Assembly: GCA_002748415.1 (NCBI GenBank)
Contig: PDSI01000111.1
Span: 1-42,057 of the forward strand
Reading direction: 5' to 3'
Origin: Micrococcales bacterium
Lineage (GTDB): Bacteria; Actinomycetota; Actinomycetes; Actinomycetales; CAWJMD01
Length of the DNA: 42,057 nucleotides
Shown here: positions 33,196-41,622 of the stretch, in pieces
How the letters are laid out: each line of letters begins with the position of its first letter
Numbering within the stretch: position 1 is the stretch's first letter
Program-made: the position numbers and the translations under genes
Notes under the pieces: model-generated
What the model saw: the letters and a program-made list of their open reading frames with translations, nothing else
Database searches by the model: none
What the model was told of the DNA's origin: nothing

Positions 33196-33576
33196 TCAGA
33201 TCTGGATCGACCTCTCGATCACGGAGAGCTTGTGCCGGGCCATCGCCAGGTTGGCGCGGTTCTTGTCCAGCACTAGGTAGAGGAACAGGCCCTCGCCTGA
33301 GGCACCGGCCAGCAGCCTGATCAGGTGATACTGGCTGTTCAACGTAATGAGGATGTCCTCGATGCTCTCGTTGAGGCCTACCGCCTCCATGGTGCGCAGC
33401 ATGGCGCGCACCACGTCGGTATTCCCAGCAGCCGCAACGTCGAGGTTAAGGCTGCCGGCTTCGCCGGCCGTGCCCAGCGACATTCCGCTGGTGTAGTCCA
33501 CCAAAGCAACGGCAACGGCGCCGTCAATGCCGATGGCTTCCTTCAGGCTGACTTCCACATTGGACGTATTGGACAT
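33196..33576 (-). CDS. Stand-alone roadblock/LC7 protein from internal start (alternative product)
   Basis: 126 aa from the internal ATG 33576 (MSNTSNVEVSLKEAIGIDGA). AAGGAG ends 4 nt upstream of this ATG, an excellent ribosome site in the middle of a longer open frame. 120-130 aa is the usual size of free-standing actinobacterial roadblock proteins. Either this is the main gene and the longer reading frame is a separate upstream gene that lost its stop, or both long and short forms are made. Confidence 0.75.
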   Translation of the reverse strand: MSNTSNVEVSLKEAIGIDGAVAVALVDYTSGMSLGTAGEAGSLNLDVAAAGNTDVVRAMLRTMEAVGLNESIEDILITLNSQYHLIRLLAGASGEGLFLYLVLDKNRANLAMARHKLSVIERSIQI

Positions 33577-34536
33577 TTTGCTCCTTGAGTTGGGTTCGGT
33601 CCGGTCATGGGTCATGATCCCAGAAGAATCGGGAACCGTAGCAGCCGAAAGGGGTCCCCGACTCGGTTGGGTCGATGCGGTGCTGTCGGCGGGAGGCGTC
33701 TGTGGTGGCTGCCCACCGAGTGGGTTGCGCCCACGCTGAGTCTCGGAGACTCGCCCGGCCACTGGCGGCCGGGCACGCTCGCCCGGCTCGTCAGGTGGGA
33801 TCGCGTCGACCAGGTCCGCGGTCGCGGGCGCAGGACTCTGCGCCGCGCTATCGCTCTCGGGCGGCGGCGGTTCGTCCTCCTTGCGGCTCTGCGACGTGGC
33901 TTCCTGGACACCTGGCAGGCAGTCCGGGCGAGCGGGTCGGGAGGTGCCTGCCGTGCCACGATCCATCGTTGCGCCGGGCCGGACAGCGTCATCCTGCTCA
34001 CCCGAAGACAATGGATCGTGCTTCGTGGGCGAAGTTCCCGGGCCGGTTTTCGACCCAGACGATTTACCCAAAAGGACTGGATCGTCTTTTTCGCCGGATA
34101 TGGGCGACGCGCCGCCGACATCCGCCGCAGGCGGTACGTCGCGATGCTCGCCATCCGTTGGTGTCCCATCATTCGGGACTCCGTCCTTGGGTGCTCCGTC
34201 CTTTGGCGCTCCCGGCCCCGGAGCAATTCGATCCGGCCGGTTGAGTTTGGCAACCGCCTCGTCGATGGCCCTCTGGTCCATGCTTGTGAGCAGTGCCGTC
34301 TGCTCGGGATCGTACGAAGTCAGGCTCGCGGCCGTTCCAGACGCATGAGATACCTGCAACGCCGTCGAATCGCCCGATAGGTCGAACTCCGGCACAAACG
34401 TATAGCCGTCGTGCTCATCCCAGGGATGCTCTTCGGCCGCCGACGGCTGACCCGGTGGAGGACCCTCACTCGATTCCGCTTCTGGGGCAGCGGGTTCGGC
34501 GGCTTGACGCGAGAAGCGCTGACGCCAGCCTGCCAT
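33196..34536 (-). CDS. Roadblock/LC7-domain protein with long disordered N-terminal region
   Basis: 446 aa in one frame. Residues about 322-446 form a roadblock/LC7 domain (EAIGIDGAVAVALVDYTSGM, IEDILITLNSQYHLIRLL, GEGLFLYLVLDKNRANLAMA), a dimerisation fold found in small-GTPase regulators. Residues 1-320 are acidic, Pro-rich and disordered with a few hydrophobic patches (WDEHDGYTFVPEFDLSGD) and PKDG/PNDG repeats. AAGGAG precedes ATG 34536. A second strong ribosome site precedes an internal in-frame ATG (next entry), so the two parts may be separate products from one frame. No Mgl or conservon GTPase lies nearby. Confidence 0.6.
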   Translation of the reverse strand: MAGWRQRFSRQAAEPAAPEAESSEGPPPGQPSAAEEHPWDEHDGYTFVPEFDLSGDSTALQVSHASGTAASLTSYDPEQTALLTSMDQRAIDEAVAKLNRPDRIAPGPGAPKDGAPKDGVPNDGTPTDGEHRDVPPAADVGGASPISGEKDDPVLLGKSSGSKTGPGTSPTKHDPLSSGEQDDAVRPGATMDRGTAGTSRPARPDCLPGVQEATSQSRKEDEPPPPESDSAAQSPAPATADLVDAIPPDEPGERARPPVAGRVSETQRGRNPLGGQPPQTPPADSTASTQPSRGPLSAATVPDSSGIMTHDRTEPNSRSKMSNTSNVEVSLKEAIGIDGAVAVALVDYTSGMSLGTAGEAGSLNLDVAAAGNTDVVRAMLRTMEAVGLNESIEDILITLNSQYHLIRLLAGASGEGLFLYLVLDKNRANLAMARHKLSVIERSIQI

Positions 34537-34754
34537 GTGCTTGCTGCTCCTTCCTCGCGAGCGTCCTTGACAGCGGCAATTTCACCGTACCACTGGCCGC
34601 AGTTCGACCCGAACGCGGCGGCTGTAGCCCTGAGTGCTCGTCGTACGACAGAATGTCAACCTACGGAGCGGCGCTGGTGCCCGCCCGGCGACTCTGGACA
34701 TGACAGGATCGACCGGGTGCACGCGGTTTCCGCCCACGATGAGGAAGGCAGTTG

Positions 34755-37208
34755 ATGGAGATCTGGCCCGGTAGCGCCTATCCGCTAGGGGCGACCTTCG
34801 ATGGAACAGGCACCAACTTCGCAATATTCTCCGAGGCTGCCGAGGCGGTCGAGCTGTGCTTGTTCGACGAGGACGGGCACGAAAAGCGGCTGCCGCTGAC
34901 GGAGGTCGACGGATTCGTCTGGCACGGCTACATACCGGCCGTGCAGCCCGGTCAGCGCTATGGATACCGGGTGCATGGGCCCCACGAGCCCAGCCAGGGG
35001 CAACGCTGCAACCCGGCCAAGTTGCTGCTCGACCCGTACGCCAAGGCAATCGAAGGCCAGGTGGACGGTGACGAGTCACTGTTCTCCTACCGGTTCGACG
35101 CCCCGGCCGAGTTCAACGACATGGACAGTGCGCCGCACACCATGAAGTCGGTGGTGATCAACCCGTTCTTCGACTGGGGCAACGACCGGCCGCCCAAGCA
35201 CGAGTACCACGAGTCGATCATCTACGAGGCCCATGTGAAGGGCCTGACCATGACCAACCCGCAGGTCCCGCCGGACTTCCGCGGCACCTACGCCGGGGTG
35301 GCGCACCCGGCCACGATCGAGCATCTACAGCAGCTCGGCGTCACCGCCCTGGAACTGATGCCGGTACATCAGTTCGTGCAGGACACCCACCTGCAGCACA
35401 AGAACCTGAGCAACTACTGGGGCTACAACACCATCGGCTTCTTCGCCCCGCACAACGCCTACGCGGCCATGGGCCAGCGCGGCCAGCAGTTGCAAGAGTT
35501 CAAGGCGATGGTCAAGGCCCTGCACGCCGCCGACATCGAGGTCATCCTGGACGTGGTGTACAACCACACCGCGGAGGGCAACAACCTGGGCCCCACCCTG
35601 TGCTTCCGGGGCATCGACAACGCCGCCTACTACCGGCTGGTGGAGGACTCCAAGGCCCACTACTACGACACCACCGGCACCGGCAACAGCCTGCTGATGC
35701 GCAACCCCCACGTGCTGCAGCTGATCATGGACTCACTGCGGTACTGGGCGCTGGACATGCACGTGGACGGGTTCCGGTTCGACCTGGCAGCCACCCTGGC
35801 CCGCCAGTTCCACGAGGTCGACCGGCTCAGCGCGTTCTTCGATCTGGTCCAGCAGGATCCGGTGGTCAGCCAGGTGAAGCTCATCGCCGAACCGTGGGAC
35901 TTGGGCGCCGGCGGCTACCAGGTGGGCGGCTTCCCGCCGCTGTGGACGGAGTGGAACGGCAAGTACCGCGACACCGTCCGGGACTTCTGGCGCGGTGAAC
36001 CGTCGACGCTGGGCGAGTTCGCCAGCCGGATCACCGGCTCCTCCGACCTCTACCAGGAGGACAGCCGCCGGCCGCACGCCAGCATCAACTTCATCACCGC
36101 ACACGACGGTTTCACCTTGCGAGACCTGGTCTCCTACAACCACAAACACAACGATGCCAACGGTGAAGGCGGCAACGACGGAGAGAGCCACAACCGGTCC
36201 TGGAACTGCGGGGTGGAGGGCCCGACCGACGACCCGAGCATCAACGAGTTGCGGGGCCGTCAGCAACGCAATCTGCTGACCACCCTGCTGCTGTCCCAAG
36301 GTGTACCGATGCTGGCGCACGGGGACGAACTCGGACGCACCCAGTTGGGCAACAACAACGTCTACGCCCAGGACAACGAGCTGTCCTGGATCGACTGGGA
36401 TCTCGGTCCCCGAGAATGGAACCTGTTGCGGTTCACCCGGGATCTGGTCCGGCTACGCAAGGAGCACCCGGTGTTCCACCGCCGCCGGTTCTTCTCCGGA
36501 GCCGCCCAGCAAGGCGGCGAGAGTGAACTCGGCGACATCGAATGGTTCACCAACACCGGTGAGCACATGAGTGAGCAGGATTGGAGCAACAACGCTGCCC
36601 GCTCGGTCCTGGTCTTCCTCAACGGGGAGCTGCTGCTTGCTCCGGACCGGCGCGGCCGCAAGATCTTCGACGACTCCTTCCTGCTGGCCTTCAACGCCCA
36701 CTACGAGGATCTGGATTTCACCATTCCCAGCAATGAGTACGGACTGGGCTGGACGGTCGTGTTCGACACCTCCCAGCGCCTACAGTCCGGTGACACGGTG
36801 GGTTCCGCAGACACGATGCCGGTGCATGCCCGCTCGGTGGTGGTGCTCTACCGGCCGCGGGAAACCGCCCGGGCCGCGTGGGAAGCGGCCGGCGACCCGG
36901 CCTTCCTCACCCCGTCCACCCAGGAGACCCTGCAAGCGAGCGGCTCGCCGGCCCCACCGGCCGGGGACGACGCCCACGACCGAGGCAGCCCGCAAGAACA
37001 GGCGGCTGACCAGACGGCCGCGCAGCCGGCCAGCACAGCACCGGACCCGGCCTGCGAGCCGCCGGCCGAGAAGGACCCGCCCCGGACCCGCAAGCGAGCG
37101 GCGAAGAAGGCCTGCCCGGACGGGCCCGGTGAGACGGCGAAGGGCGCCTCTGCCCGACGCCGCACACAGTCCCGAAAGCGCAAACAGGAACCTGGCGAGG
37201 AGACATGA
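34755..37208 (+). CDS. glgX: Glycogen debranching enzyme GlgX (TreX-like)
   Basis: 817 aa GH13 isoamylase-type enzyme that hydrolyses alpha-1,6 branches of glycogen. N-terminal CBM48-like region (YPLGATFDGTGTNFAIFSEA) precedes the catalytic barrel: nucleophile D343 (HVDGFRFDLAA), acid E379 (LIAEPWDLGAGGYQVG), D451 (ITAHDGFTLRDL). GlgX is usually about 700-720 aa; here a C-terminal extension of roughly 110 residues is Pro/Ala-rich and ends Lys/Arg-rich (RTRKRAAKKACPDGP; ARRRTQSRKRKQEPGEET). ATG 34755 has GGAAGG 7 nt upstream; TTG 34752 is unlikely. The stop overlaps treY, so the debranched chains probably feed trehalose synthesis. Confidence 0.95.
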   Translation: MEIWPGSAYPLGATFDGTGTNFAIFSEAAEAVELCLFDEDGHEKRLPLTEVDGFVWHGYIPAVQPGQRYGYRVHGPHEPSQGQRCNPAKLLLDPYAKAIEGQVDGDESLFSYRFDAPAEFNDMDSAPHTMKSVVINPFFDWGNDRPPKHEYHESIIYEAHVKGLTMTNPQVPPDFRGTYAGVAHPATIEHLQQLGVTALELMPVHQFVQDTHLQHKNLSNYWGYNTIGFFAPHNAYAAMGQRGQQLQEFKAMVKALHAADIEVILDVVYNHTAEGNNLGPTLCFRGIDNAAYYRLVEDSKAHYYDTTGTGNSLLMRNPHVLQLIMDSLRYWALDMHVDGFRFDLAATLARQFHEVDRLSAFFDLVQQDPVVSQVKLIAEPWDLGAGGYQVGGFPPLWTEWNGKYRDTVRDFWRGEPSTLGEFASRITGSSDLYQEDSRRPHASINFITAHDGFTLRDLVSYNHKHNDANGEGGNDGESHNRSWNCGVEGPTDDPSINELRGRQQRNLLTTLLLSQGVPMLAHGDELGRTQLGNNNVYAQDNELSWIDWDLGPREWNLLRFTRDLVRLRKEHPVFHRRRFFSGAAQQGGESELGDIEWFTNTGEHMSEQDWSNNAARSVLVFLNGELLLAPDRRGRKIFDDSFLLAFNAHYEDLDFTIPSNEYGLGWTVVFDTSQRLQSGDTVGSADTMPVHARSVVVLYRPRETARAAWEAAGDPAFLTPSTQETLQASGSPAPPAGDDAHDRGSPQEQAADQTAAQPASTAPDPACEPPAEKDPPRTRKRAAKKACPDGPGETAKGASARRRTQSRKRKQEPGEET

Positions 37209-39769
37209 GCATCACCACCGGGCACAGCGCGCACCGGCCGGAATCCGGGCGACCCGTTCCGGCGTCCACCTACCGGCTGCAGATCCGCCCGGAGTTCGGG
37301 TTCGCCGACGTCGCAGCCATCGCCGACTACCTGACCGCACTGGGCGTTGGACACGCCTACCTGTCCCCCATCCTCGCCCCCACACCCGGGTCGACACACG
37401 GCTACGACGTGGTGGACCATTCCCGGCTGAATCCCGAGGCCGGCGGCGCGGAGGACTTCGAACGGATGGTACAGGCATTGCACGCCCACGGCCTGGGCGT
37501 CGTGGTGGACGTGGTGCCCAACCACATGGCGGTTCCCACCCCGGCCAGGCTCAACCGCGAGCTGTGGTCCGTGCTGCGCGACGGCCCGGCCTCCCCCTAC
37601 GCGTCCTGGTTCGACGTCGACTGGGGGGTAGAGGGCAACCAGGCGCTGCTCATGCCGGTGCTGGGAGAACGCATCGGCACCGTCCTGGCCGGGGACGACC
37701 TGCGCTTGGACCGGACCGGGCCGGAACCCGTGCTGCGCTACCACGAGCACGAATTCCCGTTGCGGGAGGGCACCCAGGACCTGTCGATGGCCGAGCTGGT
37801 CGACCGGCAGTTCTACCGGCTGGCGTACTGGAAGGTCGCCGACGAGGAGCTGAACTATCGCCGGTTCTTCGACGTCGACACTCTGGCGGCGGTGCGAGTG
37901 GAGGAACCGGAGGTGTTCCAGGCCACCCACCACTTGCTGCTGAACCTGTTGGCGGACAACAAGATCGACGGCTTCCGCATCGACCACCCGGACGGATTGG
38001 CAGACCCCCGCGGCTACCTACGGCAGTTGTCGGCCGCGTCCCGGGGCAGCTGGGTGGTGGTGGAGAAGATCCTCGAGGGCGAGGAACAGCTGCCCGCCGA
38101 CTGGCCGTGCGCAGGCACCACCGGCTACGACGCGCTGCTGCGCATCAACGGGCTGCTGGTCGACCCCAGCGGGGCCACCAGCCTGTTGAGCACCTGGATG
38201 CGGTTCACCGGAGCGGACGTGGACGAGCACGGTGAACCGCTCATCAGCCCTGACCCAAACCAGATCATGCTGAACGCCAAGCGCGAGGTCGCCCAAGGCA
38301 GCCTGATGGCGGAGATCAACCGGCTGGTCGACCTGCTGGCCGACATCAGTGCCAGCGATGTGCGGTTGCGCGATCACACCCGGCGCGCATTCACCGAGGT
38401 GATCATGGAGCTGCTGGTGGCCTTCGACCGGTACCGCGCCTATGTGGTGCCGGGCGAGCCACCGCCCGCCGACGCAGTCGCCGTGATCGATCACGCGGTC
38501 GCCCAGGCACGCGCCCAGCTGTCCACCGATCGCCACGAGACCCTGAGCCTGGTGCGCGACATGCTGCTGGGGCTGGAGGTCGGCAGCGCCGGGCGGCACA
38601 GTGAGGCCAAACGCGAGGAGCTGATCGTCCGGTTCCAGCAAACCTGCGGACCGGTGATGGCCAAAGGCATCGAGGACACGGCGTTCTACCGCTGGTACCG
38701 GCTGGCGGCGCTGAACGAAGTCGGCGGCGACCCCATCCGGTTCAGCGTCGTGCCGGAGGAGTTCCACGCCTACTGCGCTCGCCAGTTGCGGGAGTGGCCG
38801 ACGAGCATGACCACGCTGTCGACCCACGACACCAAGCGCTCCGAGGACACCAGGGCGCAGCTGAGCATCATCTCCCAGGTTCCCGACCGGTGGGCCGAGG
38901 CGGTGCTGGACTGGCATCAGCGCACCGAGGAGATGCGCGGCCGGCTCCTGGACGGGGCAACCGAGTACCTCGTGTGGCAGACGTTGATCGGCACCTGGGA
39001 TCTGGACGCGGATGAGCCGATCGCCGCGGAGCGGCTGCTGGGCTACCTGGAGAAGGCAACCAAGGAGGCCAAGCTACGGACGTCCTGGACCGCCCCGGAC
39101 GCGCAGTACGAGACCGACCTGGAGGCCTTCGTCCTCAGCGTGCTGGCCGACGATGACCTGCTGACGGACATCGGAGGCTTCCTCGCCCAGTACGCGGACC
39201 TGGTGCGGGCCAACGTGCTGGCACAGAAACTGCTGGCGCTGACCATGCCCGGGGTGCCCGACATCTACCAGGGCACCGAACTGGTGACCAGAACCCTGGT
39301 CGACCCGGACAACCGCCGCGACGTCGATTTCGACGAACGGCGCACAGTGCTGAACCGGCTGGACTCCGGCACCCGCCCGGCCACCTTGAGCGAGGAGAAG
39401 CTGCTGCTGGTGGCGACCGTGCTGCGGCTGCGCCGGGATCACCCGGAGTGGTTCGTCGGCCCGGACGCCAGCTACGCGCCGTTGGCCACGACGACCTCGC
39501 ATCTGATCGCCTATGCGCGCGGTACGCATGCGGACGGGCCGCAGGTGCTGGTGCTGGCCACCAGGCTGCCGAAGACCCTGGATCGGTTGGGCGGCTGGGA
39601 CGCCAGCACGGTGGCCCTGCCGCCGGGGAACTGGCGCGACCTGCTCAGTGGCCGCGACGGCGTGCAGGGCAATGCGGTGATCGCCGATCTGCTGGGCGAT
39701 CTGCCGGTCGCGCTCCTGCTGCGCGCCGAGGAAGGGGCAGCGCCGGCAGAGTCGCCGCAGATACCCTGA
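37205..39769 (+). CDS. treY: Maltooligosyl trehalose synthase TreY
   Basis: 854 aa GH13 enzyme that isomerises the reducing-end alpha-1,4 bond of maltooligosaccharides to alpha-1,1. STYRLQIRPEFGFADVAAIA and HAYLSPILAPTPGSTHGYDV are TreY signatures. Catalytic D260 is in DGFRIDHPDGLADPRGYLR and E287 in WVVVEKILEGEEQLP; GTTGYDALLRING also fits. The ATG overlaps the glgX stop (ATGA). TreZ, the partner that releases trehalose, is not next door, where an acyl-CoA dehydrogenase follows 4 bp later. Confidence 0.96.
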   Translation: MSITTGHSAHRPESGRPVPASTYRLQIRPEFGFADVAAIADYLTALGVGHAYLSPILAPTPGSTHGYDVVDHSRLNPEAGGAEDFERMVQALHAHGLGVVVDVVPNHMAVPTPARLNRELWSVLRDGPASPYASWFDVDWGVEGNQALLMPVLGERIGTVLAGDDLRLDRTGPEPVLRYHEHEFPLREGTQDLSMAELVDRQFYRLAYWKVADEELNYRRFFDVDTLAAVRVEEPEVFQATHHLLLNLLADNKIDGFRIDHPDGLADPRGYLRQLSAASRGSWVVVEKILEGEEQLPADWPCAGTTGYDALLRINGLLVDPSGATSLLSTWMRFTGADVDEHGEPLISPDPNQIMLNAKREVAQGSLMAEINRLVDLLADISASDVRLRDHTRRAFTEVIMELLVAFDRYRAYVVPGEPPPADAVAVIDHAVAQARAQLSTDRHETLSLVRDMLLGLEVGSAGRHSEAKREELIVRFQQTCGPVMAKGIEDTAFYRWYRLAALNEVGGDPIRFSVVPEEFHAYCARQLREWPTSMTTLSTHDTKRSEDTRAQLSIISQVPDRWAEAVLDWHQRTEEMRGRLLDGATEYLVWQTLIGTWDLDADEPIAAERLLGYLEKATKEAKLRTSWTAPDAQYETDLEAFVLSVLADDDLLTDIGGFLAQYADLVRANVLAQKLLALTMPGVPDIYQGTELVTRTLVDPDNRRDVDFDERRTVLNRLDSGTRPATLSEEKLLLVATVLRLRRDHPEWFVGPDASYAPLATTTSHLIAYARGTHADGPQVLVLATRLPKTLDRLGGWDASTVALPPGNWRDLLSGRDGVQGNAVIADLLGDLPVALLLRAEEGAAPAESPQIP

Positions 39770-39773
39770 CGGT

Positions 39774-41048
39774 GTGACGAACAACGACGTGCAGTCCGGC
39801 CCCACGACCGAACCGACGGCAGGCGCAGAGTCGTTGCCGGCCTGGCCCGACGGCTCGGATCTCGGCCTGAGCCGGGGCACCGACTTCTTGTGCTTCGACG
39901 ACATGCTGACCGAGCAGGAACGCGAAGTACGGGACCGGGTCCGGCGCTGGTGCGACACCGAGGTGATCCCGGTGATGAACCGGCACTGGGAGGCGGCCGA
40001 GGTACCCATGGATCTGCTGCTGAGCGGATACGCCGGTCTCGGCGTCGCCGGTGGCGCGGTGCGCGGGTTCGGCTGCCCCGGCCATTCGCACCTGCTGGAG
40101 GGCAAGATCATCGCCGAGCTGGCGCGTGCCGACGGGTCGCTGTCCACGGTCTCGGCCGTGCACTCCGGGCTGGCGATGGCCACCATCGGCCTGCTCGGCG
40201 ACGAGGAACAGAAACAGCGCTGGCTGCCCAGCATGGCCGGACTGGACAAGCTGGGCGCGTTCGCTCTGACCGAGCCGCAGCACGGTTCCGATGTGGTGCA
40301 GCTGCAGACCAGCGCCGTGCGGGACGGCCAGGAGTGGGTGCTGACCGGGCAGAAACGATGGATCGGCCTCGGTGGGCTGGCCGACCTGGTCATCGTGTGG
40401 GCCCGTGACGAGGACGGCAACGTGGGCGGGTTCGTGGTCGAGCAACCCGGCCGGGGCGAGTTCGTGCCCGGGTACCGGGCCCGGACCCTCACCGGCAAGA
40501 TCGCCAACCGGGCGGTCTGGCAGGCGCACATCGACATGGACGGCGTGCGGATTCCGGCCGGCAACCGACTGGCCGGGGCCAACACGTTCACCGACACCAA
40601 CCTGGTGTTGGCCAAGTCGCGGCTCGGGGTGGCCTGGGAAGGGGTCGGGCACGCGGTCGGCGCCTACGAGGGTGCGTTGGCGTATGCGCTACGACGCGAA
40701 CAGTTCGGCCGCCCGATCGCCAAGTTCCAGCTGGTGCAGGACAAACTGTCGCACATGCTGGCCCAGATCACCGCCATGCAGGGCATGTGTACCCGGACGG
40801 CACAGTTGCTGGAACAGGGCCGGATGGGCCTGGAACACGCGGCCATGTGCAAGATGACCGCCGCCGGTGGCGCCCGGCAGGTGTGTGCGATGGCGCGGGA
40901 GATCCTGGGCGGCAACGGCATTCTGCTGGACCACCACGTGGCCCGCCACTACGCCGACATCGAGGCGGTGTTCACCTACGAGGGCACCGAGAGCGTGCAG
41001 TCGCTGATCGTGGGGCGGGCCGTCACCGGCCTGAGCGCGTTCGTCTAG
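39774..41048 (+). CDS. Acyl-CoA dehydrogenase (glutaryl-CoA dehydrogenase-like)
   Basis: 424 aa FAD-dependent dehydrogenase oxidising acyl-CoA at C2-C3. FAD/substrate loop ALTEPQHGSDVVQLQTSA, TGQKRWIGLGG, and the C-terminal ILGGNGILLDHHVARHYADI with catalytic Glu E403 (FTYEGTESVQSLIVGRAVTG) are clear. The Y-E-G-T glutamate position is that of short/branched chain and glutaryl-CoA dehydrogenases. Substrate cannot be fixed. GTG start is 4 bp after treY, which suggests cotranscription, although no metabolic link is evident. Confidence 0.92.
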   Translation: MTNNDVQSGPTTEPTAGAESLPAWPDGSDLGLSRGTDFLCFDDMLTEQEREVRDRVRRWCDTEVIPVMNRHWEAAEVPMDLLLSGYAGLGVAGGAVRGFGCPGHSHLLEGKIIAELARADGSLSTVSAVHSGLAMATIGLLGDEEQKQRWLPSMAGLDKLGAFALTEPQHGSDVVQLQTSAVRDGQEWVLTGQKRWIGLGGLADLVIVWARDEDGNVGGFVVEQPGRGEFVPGYRARTLTGKIANRAVWQAHIDMDGVRIPAGNRLAGANTFTDTNLVLAKSRLGVAWEGVGHAVGAYEGALAYALRREQFGRPIAKFQLVQDKLSHMLAQITAMQGMCTRTAQLLEQGRMGLEHAAMCKMTAAGGARQVCAMAREILGGNGILLDHHVARHYADIEAVFTYEGTESVQSLIVGRAVTGLSAFV

Positions 41049-41056
41049 GCAGGCCG

Positions 41057-41092
41057 GTCATGCCAGGCACACCCGTCATGCCAGGCACACCC
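41057..41092. repeat. 18-bp tandem duplication
   Basis: GTCATGCCAGGCACACCC occurs twice in direct repeat (41057-41074 and 41075-41092). On the - strand each copy reads VCLA-stop, so the last codons and stop of the small gene at 41076-41486 are duplicated. Located 9 bp after the dehydrogenase stop. Confidence 0.85.
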
Positions 41093-41486
41093 CGACCGGG
41101 AGGCCACGGCTGCCGGCGAGTCGTCGCACCGGCGGTTTCAGCGTTTCCTTGACGGCTTTGACCATCGTGGCGGTGGTGTCCAGGACCAGCGCGGCGTGTG
41201 CCTGGGTGATGCTGCTCAGCCAGGGGTTGTCGTAGGCTTCGGCGACCTTGTGCTCCATGTCGACGAACTCCTGGACGGCCGCCTCGTAGGCGGTCAGCCA
41301 AATCGAGACCATCGCACCGCCAGCACCCAGGATCTGCTGGCCGAGCATCTGGAACCGGTCCGAGGCGGCCTGCAGTTCACCTCGGCAGGACACGCGTGCC
41401 TGGAACACTTCCGCCGGTGACGGCGGGACGGCGCCCGGGACGAGGTCGTCGCCGGCACGACTGTCGGCGTAGGTCAACGTGGTCAC
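41076..41486 (-). CDS. Small helical protein of unknown function
   Basis: 136 aa, not recognised. The N-terminus is polar; the rest is predicted mostly helical (AMVSIWLTAYEAAVQEFVDM; HAALVLDTTATMVKAVKETL) with no membrane segment, and ends in a basic VRRLAGSRGLPVGVCLA. The size and helix pattern recall small secreted ESX-type proteins, but no W-x-G motif is seen. GTG 41486 is chosen because AAGGGGA lies about 7 nt upstream; a longer reading frame extends 18 codons further with no ribosome site. A possible promoter lies 80 nt upstream. Confidence 0.55.
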   Translation of the reverse strand: MTTLTYADSRAGDDLVPGAVPPSPAEVFQARVSCRGELQAASDRFQMLGQQILGAGGAMVSIWLTAYEAAVQEFVDMEHKVAEAYDNPWLSSITQAHAALVLDTTATMVKAVKETLKPPVRRLAGSRGLPVGVCLA

Positions 41487-41564
41487 GGGTCTGTCCCCTT
41501 CCGCCGCGCGCAGATGGTCCGGCCGACACTGCAGACGCACAGCCGATTTCGTGTTACCTAGCTC

Positions 41565-41594
41565 ACGTTAACGAATCCTGGCTATTCGTGTAAA
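41565..41594 (-). promoter_or_regulatory. Possible sigma-70-type promoter for the small - strand gene
   Basis: On the - strand TTTACA (41589-41594) and TAACGT (41565-41570) are separated by 18 nt, resembling -35 TTGACA (5 of 6) and -10 TANNNT. They lie about 80 nt before the GTG at 41486, in an A/T-richer patch. A weak call. Confidence 0.35.
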
Positions 41595-41622
41595 CACTTT
41601 CCGGGATGTCTCGGCGAACCGT

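Noticed and set aside
33607..34380. 257-codon + strand frame opposite the roadblock N-terminal part
   Set aside because: Arg/Trp-rich with no motif, whereas the - strand frame has a ribosome site and acidic/proline composition; the latter is preferred.
34640..34665. A perfect TTGACA on the - strand upstream of the roadblock gene
   Set aside because: No -10-like hexamer occurs at 16-19 nt spacing, so I do not call a promoter.
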